The translations under genes and the position numbers were made by a program. Under the pieces are notes generated by a model. The model searched no databases. It was not told the origin of the DNA and worked only from the letters and a program-made list of their open reading frames with translations. Shown here piece by piece: positions 30,861 to 42,864 of a stretch of 64,000 nt of DNA (its first letter is position 1; each line of letters begins with the position of its first letter). Origin of the DNA: Maniola hyperantus (taxonomy: Eukaryota > Arthropoda > Insecta > Lepidoptera > Nymphalidae); assembly GCF_902806685.2 (NCBI RefSeq), contig NC_048541.1:6507465-6571464 (forward strand). The letters are read 5' to 3'.

Positions 30861-33701
30861 TTAAATTAAATCTAAAACCTCATCGAGACCACCGCAGCGA
30901 GGCATTGTACCCAGGATGCTGGCAGCATTACCCCTTTGGATGGCCAAACTAATTCTTTGGCCAAGGTAGCTGCCAGCTCTCGGGTCCCCGGTTGACTCGA
31001 TAACTCTTTTCGCAATTTCTTCAAAAAGAGCTCGAGCCCCCGGGCCCCACGGCCCCAAGGTCTCCACACCAAAAGGCACGAATACGAAGCTCCCATCGAG
31101 GTTTTCATATTTGCGCCTTTTGGCCTGTTCGGCGCTGATGGCCGCTGCACCCGCCATAGAGGAGGTCGCCTGAATGTGGGATGCAGCTAAAGTGTCTACA
31201 CAAGTTGCATCCCAAACAAGCGACCTGCCCATCTTCCACGGTACGAGCGTCATACCATCAGGTCTCTTGCCATCGCCACGTGCCAAACCAATAGGTTCTA
31301 GTACAGCTGGCACATGGGCGGTGGCAAGGGACCTCCGGATGATGTCGTTAAGGGTACTATGGCGGGAGAAGCGACCAGCGCTTCTCGAACAGGAGAGCCC
31401 ATGGTGGCCGAAGGCGTCAACGCAGTCACCGCAGTGGCAACGGTGAGGCTGGTTTATTGTGGCGCCAAGCCTAAGACCAATCAAAACAGAAAGTGTCGTA
31501 TGGTCTAACAGAGTGCCCAGGTTGGCAGAGGGAAGAGCATGTAGCCAGTAGCCGGACTCTTTTGCAGAGACAGCGAGAAGACGAGCACGGTCTTTTTTAG
31601 AATTTGCGTTTGCTAGTAAAGTGTCAAATGTCGTTTTGCAAATAATGTCGTCCCACTGTCTCTGGGAAGAAAGAGAAACCGGCACTTGGCTGGGACTATG
31701 CATGGACCATTCATTTCTTGCCTCTGTTAAGCCAGACACCTCTATGGAACCCAAAGAATTGGATATAATCTTGCCATAGAGAGTGTGTGTACTGTAAACA
31801 GAGGAAAGAAATGCTGGCAGCGAAACACTAGAAATTTTGCGAATTCCCAGACCTCCATACCTGATTGAAAGAGAAGCCTGGGACCATGCTTGATTACTTA
31901 TTGGACAATTTAGAATACTAGTGAGAATATTTTTAACAAAAGCATCTAAATTGTCCAATAAAGTATTAAATTTCCAAAGTGGAGAACATCTTAGATAGTA
32001 AGTAAATTTTGGAACAAATAAACAAAACCGCAATATTGTGAGAGCCATATGTGGATTAATTTCAAACAGACGGTGGGAGTTACTACTAAATTTTGAAATA
32101 GTATTTTCAACAAATTGAGGAACTGATGCATCTAGTACGGGAGCCCCTAGGAGACGAAGTGACTCATCATTTAAAATTTTAATACCAGGAGCCAACATAT
32201 TGAATTTCTCTAAAATATCTAATTTAGAATCAGCCGAAAACGAATTTGGAACATATATTTCGCATTTATCAAAGTTTAGTTCTAGGCCAATAGATTCAAA
32301 TTTTGATATAACACTGCTTAGATCGTCCAAAACTGTGTTCACTTCGCCACCTAAGGTCCCATCATCTAAATACCAAACATTGAATTTTGAATTTAGCGTC
32401 GAAATGATAGGATGGATAGCCAAACTAAAAACAGGTGGTCCAAGTGGATCCCCCTGCTGACAGCCCACAGCGGAGATCAGTAAATTTTTTTTATATACAA
32501 GTTTAGACGGATTCCGGTAGCATTGCGCTAAATATGGAAACAGCTGTGGAAATTTATTTTTAACTTCCGAGAGGAGGACACCACGATCTATTGAGTTAAA
32601 TGCATTTTTAACATCAATTTTAAGGAGTACCTCCTCCCGGGAGCCAAGAAGGAACGTGCGAGCCGCATGAACAGCTGCCTCACATCCCCCTTTAACTCCA
32701 AAGCCTAATTGCACAGGAACAAATGTGGATGAAATTAGGGGTAAAATTTTTTTGCAGCAAATTTTAGAAACGACGCGCCGAATCGTCGAACCCACTGCTA
32801 TGGGACGAATACCACCATCCTTTTTTTTGAGGGCACATAAATTGGCACCATATAAAGTTTCAACAATTTCTTGAGGTACTCGTCCAGATAGCATCAGGTT
32901 CACCAGATCAGTGATGGCTTTGAGGAGTGTACCGTCTGCGTCGATATTTGGACCACAAACCAAATCTTTGAAGTGTTGTGGGGACAAACCATCGAGCCCC
33001 GCAGCCGAACCACTCCTGAAAGCCAACAGAGCTCCCAGCATGTCGTTTGTAGTGGCCTGAAAAACCAAATCGTCACTGCTCGGTACGTCCGGAAAAGAAG
33101 AATTATGAGATGGGGATGGATGTTTGGAACGCAGTGCTTCCAGAGTCTCCGCCGTGTCAGGGGCAACAGTGTCACTAGAAAATAAAATACGAGCCGCTCC
33201 CTTAAGATCGCCATCATCTATTTTATTTTCAATTAATTTATTTAAAGTAACACTGTGTTTTAATGGAGGATGGGAAGGGGGAGGAAAGTTGCTGTAATTG
33301 TTGTCATTGGTGCAGTTATTTTTTATTTTTTGTGTAAGGGAGAGGCTCTGAACTTTGTCCACGTGTAGCGTACGATACGCGAACGTGAGCAAGAGTTCCC
33401 AGCTATGGCAGGTGTTATGACATAAAACATGTTGTATGGTTTTTTTAAGAGATGAGCAAACTGAATGACGTGAACCTCGTGGAATGCGTCTGATTATAGG
33501 GACTGAGTTTTTAAATGTGCTTAAAGATTCCCATAGGGGGGCAGCAGGTGAGTTGATTGGAATGGAGGAGAATGAAATGGGTGGTACCGATGATGGATCT
33601 AAGGTTTTATGTACTTTTCCTACATGAATTTTCAGGCCTTTGTGATTTTTGAAGAAACGAGGGTTGGAACACTGCTCACAGCGAACGCTATCTTGTGACA
33701 T
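30861..33701 (-). CDS. Non-LTR retrotransposon polyprotein with zinc finger, reverse transcriptase and C-terminal endonuclease
   Basis: One uninterrupted 946-codon ORF. The N-terminus has a C2H2 finger (CEQCSNPRFFKNHKGLKIHV…H). The reverse transcriptase includes GIRPIAVGSTIRR, KIDVKNAFNS (about residue 360), CQQGDPLGP and YLDD (about 445), keeping the catalytic aspartates. A CCHC-like cluster (CHCGDC…HGLSC, about 755) precedes RPDGMTLVPW…LVWDATCVDT (about 812-840), read as a PD-(D/E)xK restriction-like nuclease. There is no APE nuclease. This order is that of early-branching single-ORF LINEs, which are often target-specific; I cannot assign the clade. Its absence of stops means it may be active or recently so. 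A related 3' fragment lies at 46200-46400. Confidence 0.85.
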   Translation of the reverse strand: MSQDSVRCEQCSNPRFFKNHKGLKIHVGKVHKTLDPSSVPPISFSSIPINSPAAPLWESLSTFKNSVPIIRRIPRGSRHSVCSSLKKTIQHVLCHNTCHSWELLLTFAYRTLHVDKVQSLSLTQKIKNNCTNDNNYSNFPPPSHPPLKHSVTLNKLIENKIDDGDLKGAARILFSSDTVAPDTAETLEALRSKHPSPSHNSSFPDVPSSDDLVFQATTNDMLGALLAFRSGSAAGLDGLSPQHFKDLVCGPNIDADGTLLKAITDLVNLMLSGRVPQEIVETLYGANLCALKKKDGGIRPIAVGSTIRRVVSKICCKKILPLISSTFVPVQLGFGVKGGCEAAVHAARTFLLGSREEVLLKIDVKNAFNSIDRGVLLSEVKNKFPQLFPYLAQCYRNPSKLVYKKNLLISAVGCQQGDPLGPPVFSLAIHPIISTLNSKFNVWYLDDGTLGGEVNTVLDDLSSVISKFESIGLELNFDKCEIYVPNSFSADSKLDILEKFNMLAPGIKILNDESLRLLGAPVLDASVPQFVENTISKFSSNSHRLFEINPHMALTILRFCLFVPKFTYYLRCSPLWKFNTLLDNLDAFVKNILTSILNCPISNQAWSQASLSIRYGGLGIRKISSVSLPAFLSSVYSTHTLYGKIISNSLGSIEVSGLTEARNEWSMHSPSQVPVSLSSQRQWDDIICKTTFDTLLANANSKKDRARLLAVSAKESGYWLHALPSANLGTLLDHTTLSVLIGLRLGATINQPHRCHCGDCVDAFGHHGLSCSRSAGRFSRHSTLNDIIRRSLATAHVPAVLEPIGLARGDGKRPDGMTLVPWKMGRSLVWDATCVDTLAASHIQATSSMAGAAAISAEQAKRRKYENLDGSFVFVPFGVETLGPWGPGARALFEEIAKRVIESTGDPRAGSYLGQRISLAIQRGNAASILGTMPRCGGLDEVLDLI

Positions 33702-33760
33702 GTCACCCCGACTGTCTCATCCTGGCACAGTAGCTTGGCGCCACAACAAAGTAAAAATAA
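33702..33760 (-). promoter_or_regulatory. Short upstream ORF before the LINE start
   Basis: On the minus strand ATGAGACAGTCGGGG then TGACATG: a five-codon ORF whose TGA is one base from the main ATG. Such spacing could allow reinitiation. That is inference; the arrangement is visible. Confidence 0.4.
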
Positions 33761-35750
33761 CAATGATAATAAATAATACTTAACACAATAGAATTAGCAA
33801 AAAAAAAAAAACCTAAAACTAAAACATAATGCACTAAACAATAATATTCACACAAAAAATATCACAATATCTGAGAGTTGTATGATAAAATTTTATATCC
33901 GCAGTGGACACAATCAAATAAATAATGAATAAGGGTCGCTTTAGTAAATTGAGCTCAGCCAACTCTTTATCCTTTTTAGACTTCACATAGGTACTGTTTA
34001 TAAAAGATTCCTCCAAATATGTTATTAATGACCATACGACCCGCACTTTTCATCGCGCGATCCTGAGGAATCGCAGTCACCAGGGATTGTTATGCTGTTT
34101 GTGTATTTTTATCTATATTCAAAAAACTTGAGAATTATCAATTTGCGTATAAAACTGGGTTCCCATAAGCACAGGAAATCCTTTCCAGGGAATAGTTTGG
34201 GGGCCAGGAATTATTATTGTTTATTATTTATTAAAAATTTAAAATTTATGTTGTTTACATTTTGACAACCTGTCATCCAAGTTTTTAACCCATTGATGTT
34301 GGAATCCCCCTCTACTTGATGAAGCATGTGGGCGGGGCAGGCAAGCCGCGGATATGAGCAAACGCTCATATCAAAGTCTTTTGAGCATATTACTATGGGC
34401 CATTTTTGCCCAATTGTCACCGTGATTAGAGCTGCCGTACAAAACTCGAAAAGATGCCGAGTTTTACTGTAATTATAAGTCGTATGCGAAATAAAAATGT
34501 GAGTCCGGGTAAATAAAGGAATTTCTTTCGTCCATAAGATAAAAATCTACTAAAATATTTGTAGATCGAGGCATAATCTCGAAAAATTATATCGGTTGAC
34601 AATGTTAAGAGCGTTCAACACAATTACCGATTTTTTAGGAATTATTCATGTGCGAAGTGCTACAGATATTAGGAGTAATAACGAATAAAAAGGTTGAAAT
34701 ATTTAAGAACAAGCCTTTTTTAAAGATCTATTGCTAATGAATTATTAATTTTATTGAAAAATAATAATCCTATCAAATCCTTATTCTTGCGGAAGACGTT
34801 TACTAAATTATACGATTTTGAGTGCGTCTTTAGTTAACATATAACCACGAAAAACACATATAATAAACACATTCACTGGTTATTTCTAACAAAGACATTT
34901 ATTTCTAACATACAAAAACTACAGTGATATCAAAACCCAGTCTTTCACACGGTAAATACTCAAAGCCCCGTTTGTTTTAGTGGTTTACTAAAACATCGGA
35001 AACACACGAGTATCTCGTAATGCCTACAATAAGAGAAGATAGACATAGCAATGCTAAGAAACATAAGGCCAAACTATCCATACGAATACGTCCATACGAA
35101 TAGTCTTACAGTGTCACTTAGAAGAATATAAGAACTGTCTTGTGGGCACTAAAGCCACCGATAGCCTTATGAGAAGAGTTTTTCGATGGAATAACCTTCT
35201 CCCAACTCTTGACACACTCATAAAAATACCAATGACTGATTACAGATGACCTAGAAATATCAAAACAAAAAATAACTGTTATGCATGGTCTTTTAGTAAA
35301 TCCTACTAAATGACAGGCTACTTTTGAAATTGGCCCAGCTACGAAATTGTATTGTGCCAATTTCAAGTCTTCCAATCATAGCTAATGATGATCACGTATC
35401 GTGGTCAAGCAGAGCAAACTTTCCGTGTGCGTAAAAGTGAAAACTCTAGGGCAACAAGATTATAAAGATAGCCAGACGTGAAAAACTGACTAGGATACCC
35501 TTAAGGCTCTTGAAAACTATCAGACAGACGGTTACGAAACAAAAAATGTTCGACAACTTGGGTCACTGGTGATTTGTGAACCAGTGAAAAAAAACTTCAC
35601 ATCCATACAAAATTTATTTTTAATTTTCATAAGGCTCCCTAGAACATTTTTGTATGGAACTCTTTTTTGACACTTGGCATGTGCACAGAGCTTGAAGGTT
35701 TTCTTTCAGAAAAAAAATCCTTAAAGTCACAATTGTACAAAATTTATTGG
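33761..35750. other. Intergenic, nothing recognised
   Basis: AT-rich with only short chance ORFs (for example 34214-34420 and 35118-35375 on the minus strand) that show no familiar motif. There are no clear repeat ends. Confidence 0.5.
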
Positions 35751-35754
35751 AGTA

Positions 35755-36090
35755 CCTTAATTACAAATTATAGACCTATCTCAGTGCTAACAATGCTTTC
35801 AAATGTCATCTAGAAAATTCTGAACAACCAGCCAGCCAGCTTCTTGAATAGACATAACATATTATTATCTGAGAATCAGTTGCCATCAACCTTCTGACTG
35901 ATCAAATTGTTAATCGTATAGAAGCTAAGAACAAAGTAGTAGGCGTGATTATTGATCTCACCAAGGCTTTTAATACCGTCTCTGTTCCTATTCTTGTAGG
36001 CAGATTAGAAGCTATTGCTATAAGGGGATATACACTAAGTATCTTCAAGGATTATCGCTGCGGTCGGGGAAAAAAGATGGCCAGCAAACA
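35755..36090 (+). pseudogene. Jockey-like LINE reverse transcriptase relic
   Basis: In shifting frames it reads NYRPISVLTMLSNVI, then LNRHNILLSENQ and IIDLTKAFNTVSVPILVGRL. These are the classic NYRPISL … F…Q.GFR … D..KAFD.V blocks of APE-type LINE polymerases. There are several stops and frameshifts and no YxDD. A fragment, long dead. Confidence 0.6.
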
Positions 36091-36399
36091 AAACAAATTC
36101 ATACAAAAATTTCCTTCATTTTCAAACAAACAAAGAACTTGCGAAGTGGTCCCACGCGTCAACGCTCTTAATTTTGGGCTTGCGTGTGTCGATAATTTTA
36201 TCGATAGTGTATTTTTGTTAATAAAGGCTAAACATCTTGTGGTACCTATTGTTATAAAAAAGTTTAAGTACTATAGCATAATTTATAGTAGGTAGTAATA
36301 CAACAATAGTAGATCTATTTATATAATAAGACTTCCTCCGGCCTGACTGACAGACTGATCTATTTACTATCTAGTCTATCAATATACTTATATAAATTC

Positions 36400-36512
36400 T
36401 ATCAATCCGCACATGGCCAGCGTGGTAGACTACGACCAAACCCTTCTCACTCTGAGAAGAGACCCGTGCTCTGCAGTGAGCCGGCGATGGATTGATCATG
36501 ATGATGATGGAC
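36400..36512 (+). mobile_element. 3' end of a LINE with GATGAT tail
   Basis: GGCCAGCGTGGTAGACTACG, then CTGAGAAGAGACCCGTGCTC and GAGCCGGCGATGGATTGATC then ATGATGATGATGG: a frequent lepidopteran LINE terminus, severely 5' truncated. Confidence 0.6.
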
Positions 36513-38699
36513 AACAATAGATTGCATATTTTATACTTTGCCAAAACAAGACAGGTATATCATGGATTGACTAGGTATTCTACAGAATGACTGAATTATA
36601 GACATTTCCGGTACCATTATTGATTTTGAAATCGTAAGAACAGGATCTCGGCTGAAGTGAGAAGATTGGTAACTTAGGTAGGTACATACTGATATTTAAC
36701 ATACATATAAGTCGAGTTGAGAACCTTTTTTTCGAAAGTCTGTTAGAAATCGTCATGTATGTAAATAATTTTTTAAGATAGCCAATAATTATGACGTATT
36801 GATAATTATTATCGATATCGACTTCCAATTGTTACACATCACTATTTGTCAGTGGCTTGTGTATTGCCAGTGACGTACAAAAATTTTCACAATAATTTAA
36901 TTAATTATTTTTAAAGTGATTACTTCGAGCGACATGTACTTTATATAGTGAAACATGTTTTTCAGATGTTTGCACAATAAGCACAATAATTATCAACGCT
37001 TGGAACATGATATTAAGAACTGAAAATATTTATTGTGCAAATTTTTATCATAGCTGGCAATACAATACTTGAATGGTACTTCAAAATCAACCCTACCGTT
37101 AAGAAGATACAGACGATTTTTGCTTGTAATTTTTTGACCAATAGTAGAGTCGCGATAGCTGTGTTGCTGAATACGCTATTCTTTAAGATAGTGTGCGAGG
37201 TGGCTCGCGCGGTTTTCATACAAAAGTAACTTCATCAGCGTTCTATAGTATTTATTATTCTAGGTTTTAACCATAATTCAATTCAGTTTTCGGATTTTTT
37301 CTGTTGCTTGTGCTTGACCTACCTACTTGCCATGATTCTAGGTTAACGGGAAGTACCCTATCTATAGGTATTTAGGGTTATGTTGTTTGACAAAGTTAGG
37401 GTTACAAGGGTTCCTTTTGGGGTATGGAACCTTAATAATCTACTTTTGTAGAGACTAGGGGGTAATCTGTGGAAACACTGAACTGATTTTGAATATTCTT
37501 TCACCAGTAGAAAGCTAGGTACAGTACATCTAGATAACACACTAAGTACCTACCTATATATACCAATCATTCCTGAATCCTGAGTAACATAGGGCAACCT
37601 ATATATATATTTTTTTAATTAGAGATACCTATGAAAATTGTAATAAGCTATCCGTGCGATCACGTACTACTTTGCGTATCTTTGCGTGCGATGGATGCCG
37701 GGGCGAGTCGCTAGATAACCCATTAATAAAAATTGTTTAAGTCTTCCCTGTTCGCACTGCACCGTCACAGTGAACTCATAATTTATTAATTGATATTTGA
37801 AGTCTTTGCTCTGCTTTCATAGTTATCGTGCAGCGCGCGTCGACCCCATTTATGATAATAATAGTACCTACCTATGTAAATGGGTGCCGTAAGCCGTTGC
37901 TTGATTCTCTTTTTTTTTTCAATTTATAGACTAGCGCTTGGCTGCAATCAGACGTGGTAGCAAGTGATGATGCAGCCTAAGATGGAGCGCGCTTGCCTAG
38001 AAGATGCCTATTCACTCATGACTTGAAGGTACCCATATTATAATAGAAGGGAAAAATTGATGCTGGAAGGGTGTTTCAAATCTTAGCAATTCGATTTAAA
38101 AATGAATGAATTCGACAATAAAATAAAACAAAAAAAAGAACATTATTAATTCATACTCGTTTATTTACTTTTTTAAATACTGAATAAGTATTATACCTAC
38201 CTAGTTTTAGAAATATACAAAAACTATAATAATATTACTGTAATATAAAATGTCAAGAAAAAATTGTCAGGTTTTAAAAGGAAATTCAGTGTTTCAAGTA
38301 GGCATTTCAAAAGAAATATCACAGCCATGAAACAGTACTAAAAATAATTAATTGGACATCTTTTCTGGAAAACATTTCAACTCACCATCAAATCGATATT
38401 GAGATAATATGAACAAATTGATTACCACCAGACGATTACTGTAAAATTACATGCCACATCACAAAAGAAATATCCCTGGACATTGGTCATTGACTGGATT
38501 TGGACTTGTGGGTTGGACCATTTCTCAGAAAATAAATCCAATAATTAAGTATTATTATCTATAATCAGATTTTTTACAATGTCACAGTGGCTATTAATGT
38601 ATCATAAAACACAGTACAAAAGGCAGTATTATTTACAAAGTAGACAACAACAATCATGTTTTTTATTTGTTTCTTATGTCTCTACATAGCATTAAAAAA
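36513..38699. other. Intergenic, repeat fragments only
   Basis: 37260-37437 is a CGGAACCCTAAAAA-type repeat (here TATGGAACCTTAATAATC). 37440-37600 has the GAACTGATTTTGAATATTCT/TTCACCAGTAGAAAGCTAGG body. The remainder is plain AT-rich DNA with no gene. Confidence 0.45.
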
Positions 38700-38896
38700 A
38701 ATGCTAAAGTGTGTCTGTCTGTCTGCTAGCTTTTCACGGCTCAACCGTTTAACCGATTTTGACGAAAATTGGTACGGAGGTAGCTTGCAACCCGGGGAAG
38801 GGCATAGGCTACTTTTTATCCCGGAAAATTTAAGAGTTCCCACAGGGTTTTTAAAGACCTAAACCCACGCGTACGAAGTTGCGGGCATCATCTAGT
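38700..38896 (+). repeat. ATCTAGT-tailed interspersed repeat
   Basis: Near-complete copy: GTGTGTCTGTCTGTCTGCTA, GCTTTTCACGGCTCAACCGT, CTTTTTATCCCGGAAAATTT and GCGGGCATCATCTAGTAG. It lies downstream of SSU72. Confidence 0.7.
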
Positions 38897-39552
38897 AGTT
38901 TAATATTGTTTTGTATAATATGACAATTATTGTTCAAACTGCCCTGTGTGAAGCCGGCGCGGGTCATAGTATGGTATAAAAAATCTCCATTTTATACCTA
39001 AGGCCATGCACAGAAATTGTCATCATCCTCATAATAATCAACCCATCACCAGCCCACTATGGGTCTCTACAAATGAGTGAAATTCAACCCTATTCAATTG
39101 AATACAGAAATAGTTTGTCAATAAAATTCTGATGAGCCAGAATCTGTTCATTACATTTTGTTACCCTGTCAGAATTTTGCCAACCATATTTTCTGATTGT
39201 AAATCTGCTTTTGACTTTATGAAAGAGTGCAACAAAAAGTTTTCAGACAGACAATTTTCTGATAATAATTGCAGCCAGCCTAAATGGTAATGTCTCATAT
39301 TTTTATTGTTATCTTGCTTTCTAAAAATTATATCTATCTATCCCTAAATTCATTTTAATAATTTAATGTTTCCTACTGTCTCAAAAACAGAACTTGTAAT
39401 AAATAAGTCAGATGCTAAACATTGAAGTAGGTTACACAATGTTAATTCACATAAACTTACAATGTACATAAAAAACAATACTATTCAGTATTGTTGTTAT
39501 TTTGGAGCACCAGAAGACATTCAACTTTGATTGCTGGAATTTTTACAACTTG

Positions 39553-40131
39553 TTAGTAAAACATAATACAGTTGAGTACAGGACGGTGGCATTTTGACTC
39601 AAAATCGTGTAACAGTTCATCAATATCATTGTCTAGGTCTTCACTTTGAGCCATTTTGGTAACCATATCACTGATTAAGAATGCACCAATTGTAGCTTCT
39701 TCATGGTTATCTTGAATATCTATATTAATAACATGTACTGGTTGATTATAAATAGACCTCTTAGACCCAAACCATTCAATCACTTGGTCATATACCCGTT
39801 CTTCACAAGTTATGATAACATCGAAACGTTCTAAACTAACTTGGAACTTCTCTGGGCATGGTTTGATTCGCCGGTTTCTGTCCAACATGTGTAGTAAACC
39901 ATTCTGTGTATAGTACGCCTTGTCTTTTTCTAGCAAGTCATTATAAATATCATCGTAAGGAATACCAAATTCATAACAATTAGGACGATCTGCTGATGAT
40001 CCTGGCAACTTGACTTTTTCTCCAGTTCCAAAGGATTTAACTTTAAAACCTTTTTTAGCCAAGAAAGCATGCGCTTCCATACTCCTATTCATATTGGATG
40101 AACACACCACAGCAATATATAAATCATCCAT
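39553..40131 (-). CDS. Ssu72: RNA polymerase II CTD phosphatase SSU72
   Basis: Intact 192-residue protein in one exon, the usual length. The start MDDLYIAVVCSSNMNRSMEA contains the CX5R phosphatase loop (CSSNMNR, residues 10-16). SFGTGEKVKLPG, DDIYNDLLEKDK and FDVIITCEERVYDQV are family signatures, and the conserved acidic segment INIDIQDNHEEA holds the general-acid aspartate region. The enzyme removes phosphate from Ser5 and Ser7 of the polymerase CTD within the cleavage and polyadenylation complex, preferring a cis proline. Single-exon structure could be ancestral or a retrocopy that replaced the original; nothing else suggests a pseudogene. A CCAAT-box repeat shared with Dbp80 lies about 290 bp upstream. 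Confidence 0.96.
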   Translation of the reverse strand: MDDLYIAVVCSSNMNRSMEAHAFLAKKGFKVKSFGTGEKVKLPGSSADRPNCYEFGIPYDDIYNDLLEKDKAYYTQNGLLHMLDRNRRIKPCPEKFQVSLERFDVIITCEERVYDQVIEWFGSKRSIYNQPVHVINIDIQDNHEEATIGAFLISDMVTKMAQSEDLDNDIDELLHDFESKCHRPVLNCIMFY

Positions 40132-40424
40132 TCTGAATTAATCCCGCAAAATGATGATTATAGGTTATTATAATGACGTTGCCGTTTTGCTATTCTAACA
40201 TCATGAAATATTTTTTGGATACCTATTTAACTTCCCACAAATCAACAATGTAAACGTGGATAATGCTGTTTTCTGGCCCAAAAAGTTTTGGGCGTGCTTT
40301 TGTTTGTGCAGCTTTGGGCAAGTTTTGGTGGTTTTGGCCTTTGGGCATAGAGTAAAGCCTTTGGGTCATGTCATTGCCATTGGGTAATCAAAATCACAGA
40401 TACAGTGGCCCTACCGCGGTTGTT

Positions 40425-40515
40425 TGACAGCTACAATGTCACGATCGCAATCATCTCTGATTGGTTAATGCTCGCTCACTATTGGCTACAATGCATTGTT
40501 GCAACAAGATCAAAA
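40425..40515 (-). promoter_or_regulatory. CCAAT-box repeat upstream of SSU72
   Basis: On the minus strand: TGTTGCAACAATGCATTG, then AGCCAATAGTGAGCGAGC, AACCAATCAGAG and GATTGCGATC…CATTGTAGCTGTCA. It matches 8003-8087 with about six differences. Two CCAAT motifs face the gene. A promoter role is inferred from position. Confidence 0.5.
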
Positions 40516-40584
40516 TTCAAATCAAATCACTAATGTACCTTTTTTTTTTAATTTATTTTACGGCCCTGGATAACAGTAGAGTCA

Positions 40585-41726
40585 GTGGAAGTTATGTATG
40601 GGGTTTACTCATCTGATCATTTACCTATGCGCATAGTGTGCAACATGGGTGACATACAGGGGAGTCCTGCTGCCTGTGATAACATGAACAGTAAAAATAC
40701 TTACGATTCCAACTCTTTTGATAGAATTCGTTGGAATAAACGCGATGCTAGTGAGATAGATTTCTACTTTAATTATTGTAATTCTAAACTTAAGGATTTA
40801 AATGATTTTTATTGTGATAAATGTATAAATAAAGAACAATGTGATAAAATAACTGAACACTGTAAATATATTAACGATTTGTACATAAGTATAATTAATA
40901 TTCTTCAAACGGGCGCTATTATTGCTTCTAGTTTGCGTCCCGATGGACACAGTAAGCGTAAGCGTAAGCATATCATTGGATGGAATTTTCATGTAAATGA
41001 AAGTCACAAAAATGCACAAGTTTATTATAAAAGTTGGTTGTTAGCGGGCAAACCTGCCTCTGGGCCAATTTATAATAATATGTATGAAAGTCGAAAAATG
41101 TTTAAGAATAAATTAAATTGGTGCCAGCGTAATGCAGAAGCGATTAAATTAGATATACTAGCGACACATAAAAGAGATAAAAATTTTACAAAATTTTGGA
41201 ATGCAACTAAAAAATTCAATTGCAAACAAAGCCTGCCAGTGATGGTCGAAAACGTGCAGAAACCTGAGGAGATAGCCAACCTTTTTGCCAAAAAATTTAA
41301 ACTGGAACCTTTAAACATAGATTTATTAAAAGATGGAACAAATGTTACACCCTCAAATTCAAATTTAAGAAATAATGTTGTACAGTTTACACTAGTAGAT
41401 TTAAAAAATGCCATCAAACAAATTAAACGCGGTAAAGCACCGTCACGACAATTTGAGTGTAGAACATGTCGTATGTGCGGGAAATGTTCTGTACTCAAAG
41501 CTATGTACCTTATTTAATATGTGTGTTAAATATTCATACCTACCTGCTGACCTTATGAAAACTATAGTTGTTCCAATAGTTAAAAATAAAACTGGTGATT
41601 TATGCGCTTCTACTAATTACCGGCCCATCTCCTTAGGTACTGTAATAGGTAAAGTTTTAGAAAGAGTGCTGCACCCTGAACTGCAGAAAAACATAAGTAT
41701 TGATGATGCTCAGTTTGGCTTCCGTC
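40585..41726 (+). pseudogene. LINE polymerase, N-terminal part, frameshifted
   Basis: Two overlapping frames (40585-41517 and 41408-41782) together give the APE end, the linker and reverse transcriptase blocks up to QFGFRP. A small deletion at the GGxDN turn (about 41445) causes the frame change. The reading frame is lost at the MITE insertion. Confidence 0.75.
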
Positions 41727-42816
41727 CAGTGCCCTGTTTATCAAACGTTACAAGTCTTGTATTACAAGCGTTTCTCTTGTAAATTTTTGCATTTTTACAA
41801 GAATGCGTTTATCAAAACTACACTTGTAAACTACAAGCTACGAGTAATATCACTTGTAATACAAGTGTTTTTCACACTTGTATTTGTGGTTTTGTTCATC
41901 AAAAATGCCTTTGTAGCTTGTAGCTTGTAACTTGTAACGAAAAAGTTGGAGAGCCTCTGTTGACTCTTAATTTATTTTACAAGTTGTATGCAAGTATGAT
42001 ATTGTATAAAAGAATAATTAAATTATCTAGTACCTAGTAGTAAATAGGTAAAATAACTATAAAATAATTCAAAGGTGTAATTTTATTAAACTTATCCATG
42101 TTGCTCTTCTTAAATTTGACCAAAACGTGTCTCATGTACATACGAGTATGCTGGCATAATCTTTTTCGGCAGATACAAGTCCAAGCGACTGACATAGCAA
42201 TAGTATTTCTTTCCACTCTGCTATTTTTTGGTCTTTAGATAATTTATCAGTAAATGCGCCAAATAAAATATCTTTTTTGTCACGAATTACTTAATTGAAG
42301 AATAATTGTAACTTTCGCATCAGATTTTGCCATTTTTTGCGATGTAATTCGACTAGCGAAAATTTTTAAAGTCTATCTATTTTTCCAAATTTTAAGTCTA
42401 ACCTTAATTCATGAAAAATAATGTATAGTATAGGTACTTTCTGTTGGTGTAGGTACCGAAATAGAATAAATAAAAGTAGGTAGGTAAATAAAATAAGAAG
42501 CAATAGGTTTTGCAAATAGGTTATTTAACACAAAATTAAATAATTTGAAAAAAGTTTTATTTTTAACAATAACTTGACTAGTTATGGTACCGTAATTTCT
42601 ATTTTATCGACATTTTATTACGGTTGAAAAATTATTTTGCAATTTAGCAAAAATAAAGTGTATAAATTAAAAATACAAGTTCTACAAGTCTTGTAAAATC
42701 CTACAAGTCTTGTGAAATTATTTGATAAACATAATTTACAAGAGTTTGTAAAAAAGTTCTTGTAACTTGTAACTTGTGAGCTTGTAGACTTGTAATGTTT
42801 GATAAACAGGGCACTG
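41727..42816 (+). mobile_element. ACAAG-rich inverted-repeat element, copy 1
   Basis: The ends are CAGTGCCCTGTTTATCAAAC and its complement, followed inwards by a dense set of TACAAG/CTTGTA words. On the minus strand the interior keeps a degenerate stretch (KKDILFGAFTDKLSKDQK, then LCQSLGLVSAEKDY and DTFWSNLRRAT across frames) like the Myb/SANT-type accessory proteins of some DNA transposons. It has no transposase. The target duplication is unclear. Confidence 0.75.
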
Positions 42817-42864
42817 AACTGCAGAAAAACATAAGTATTGATGATGCTCAGTTTGGCTTCCGTC

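Noticed and set aside
31174..33217. Several ORFs opposite or overlapping the LINE polyprotein
   Set aside because: They are shadows of the 946-codon minus-strand ORF.
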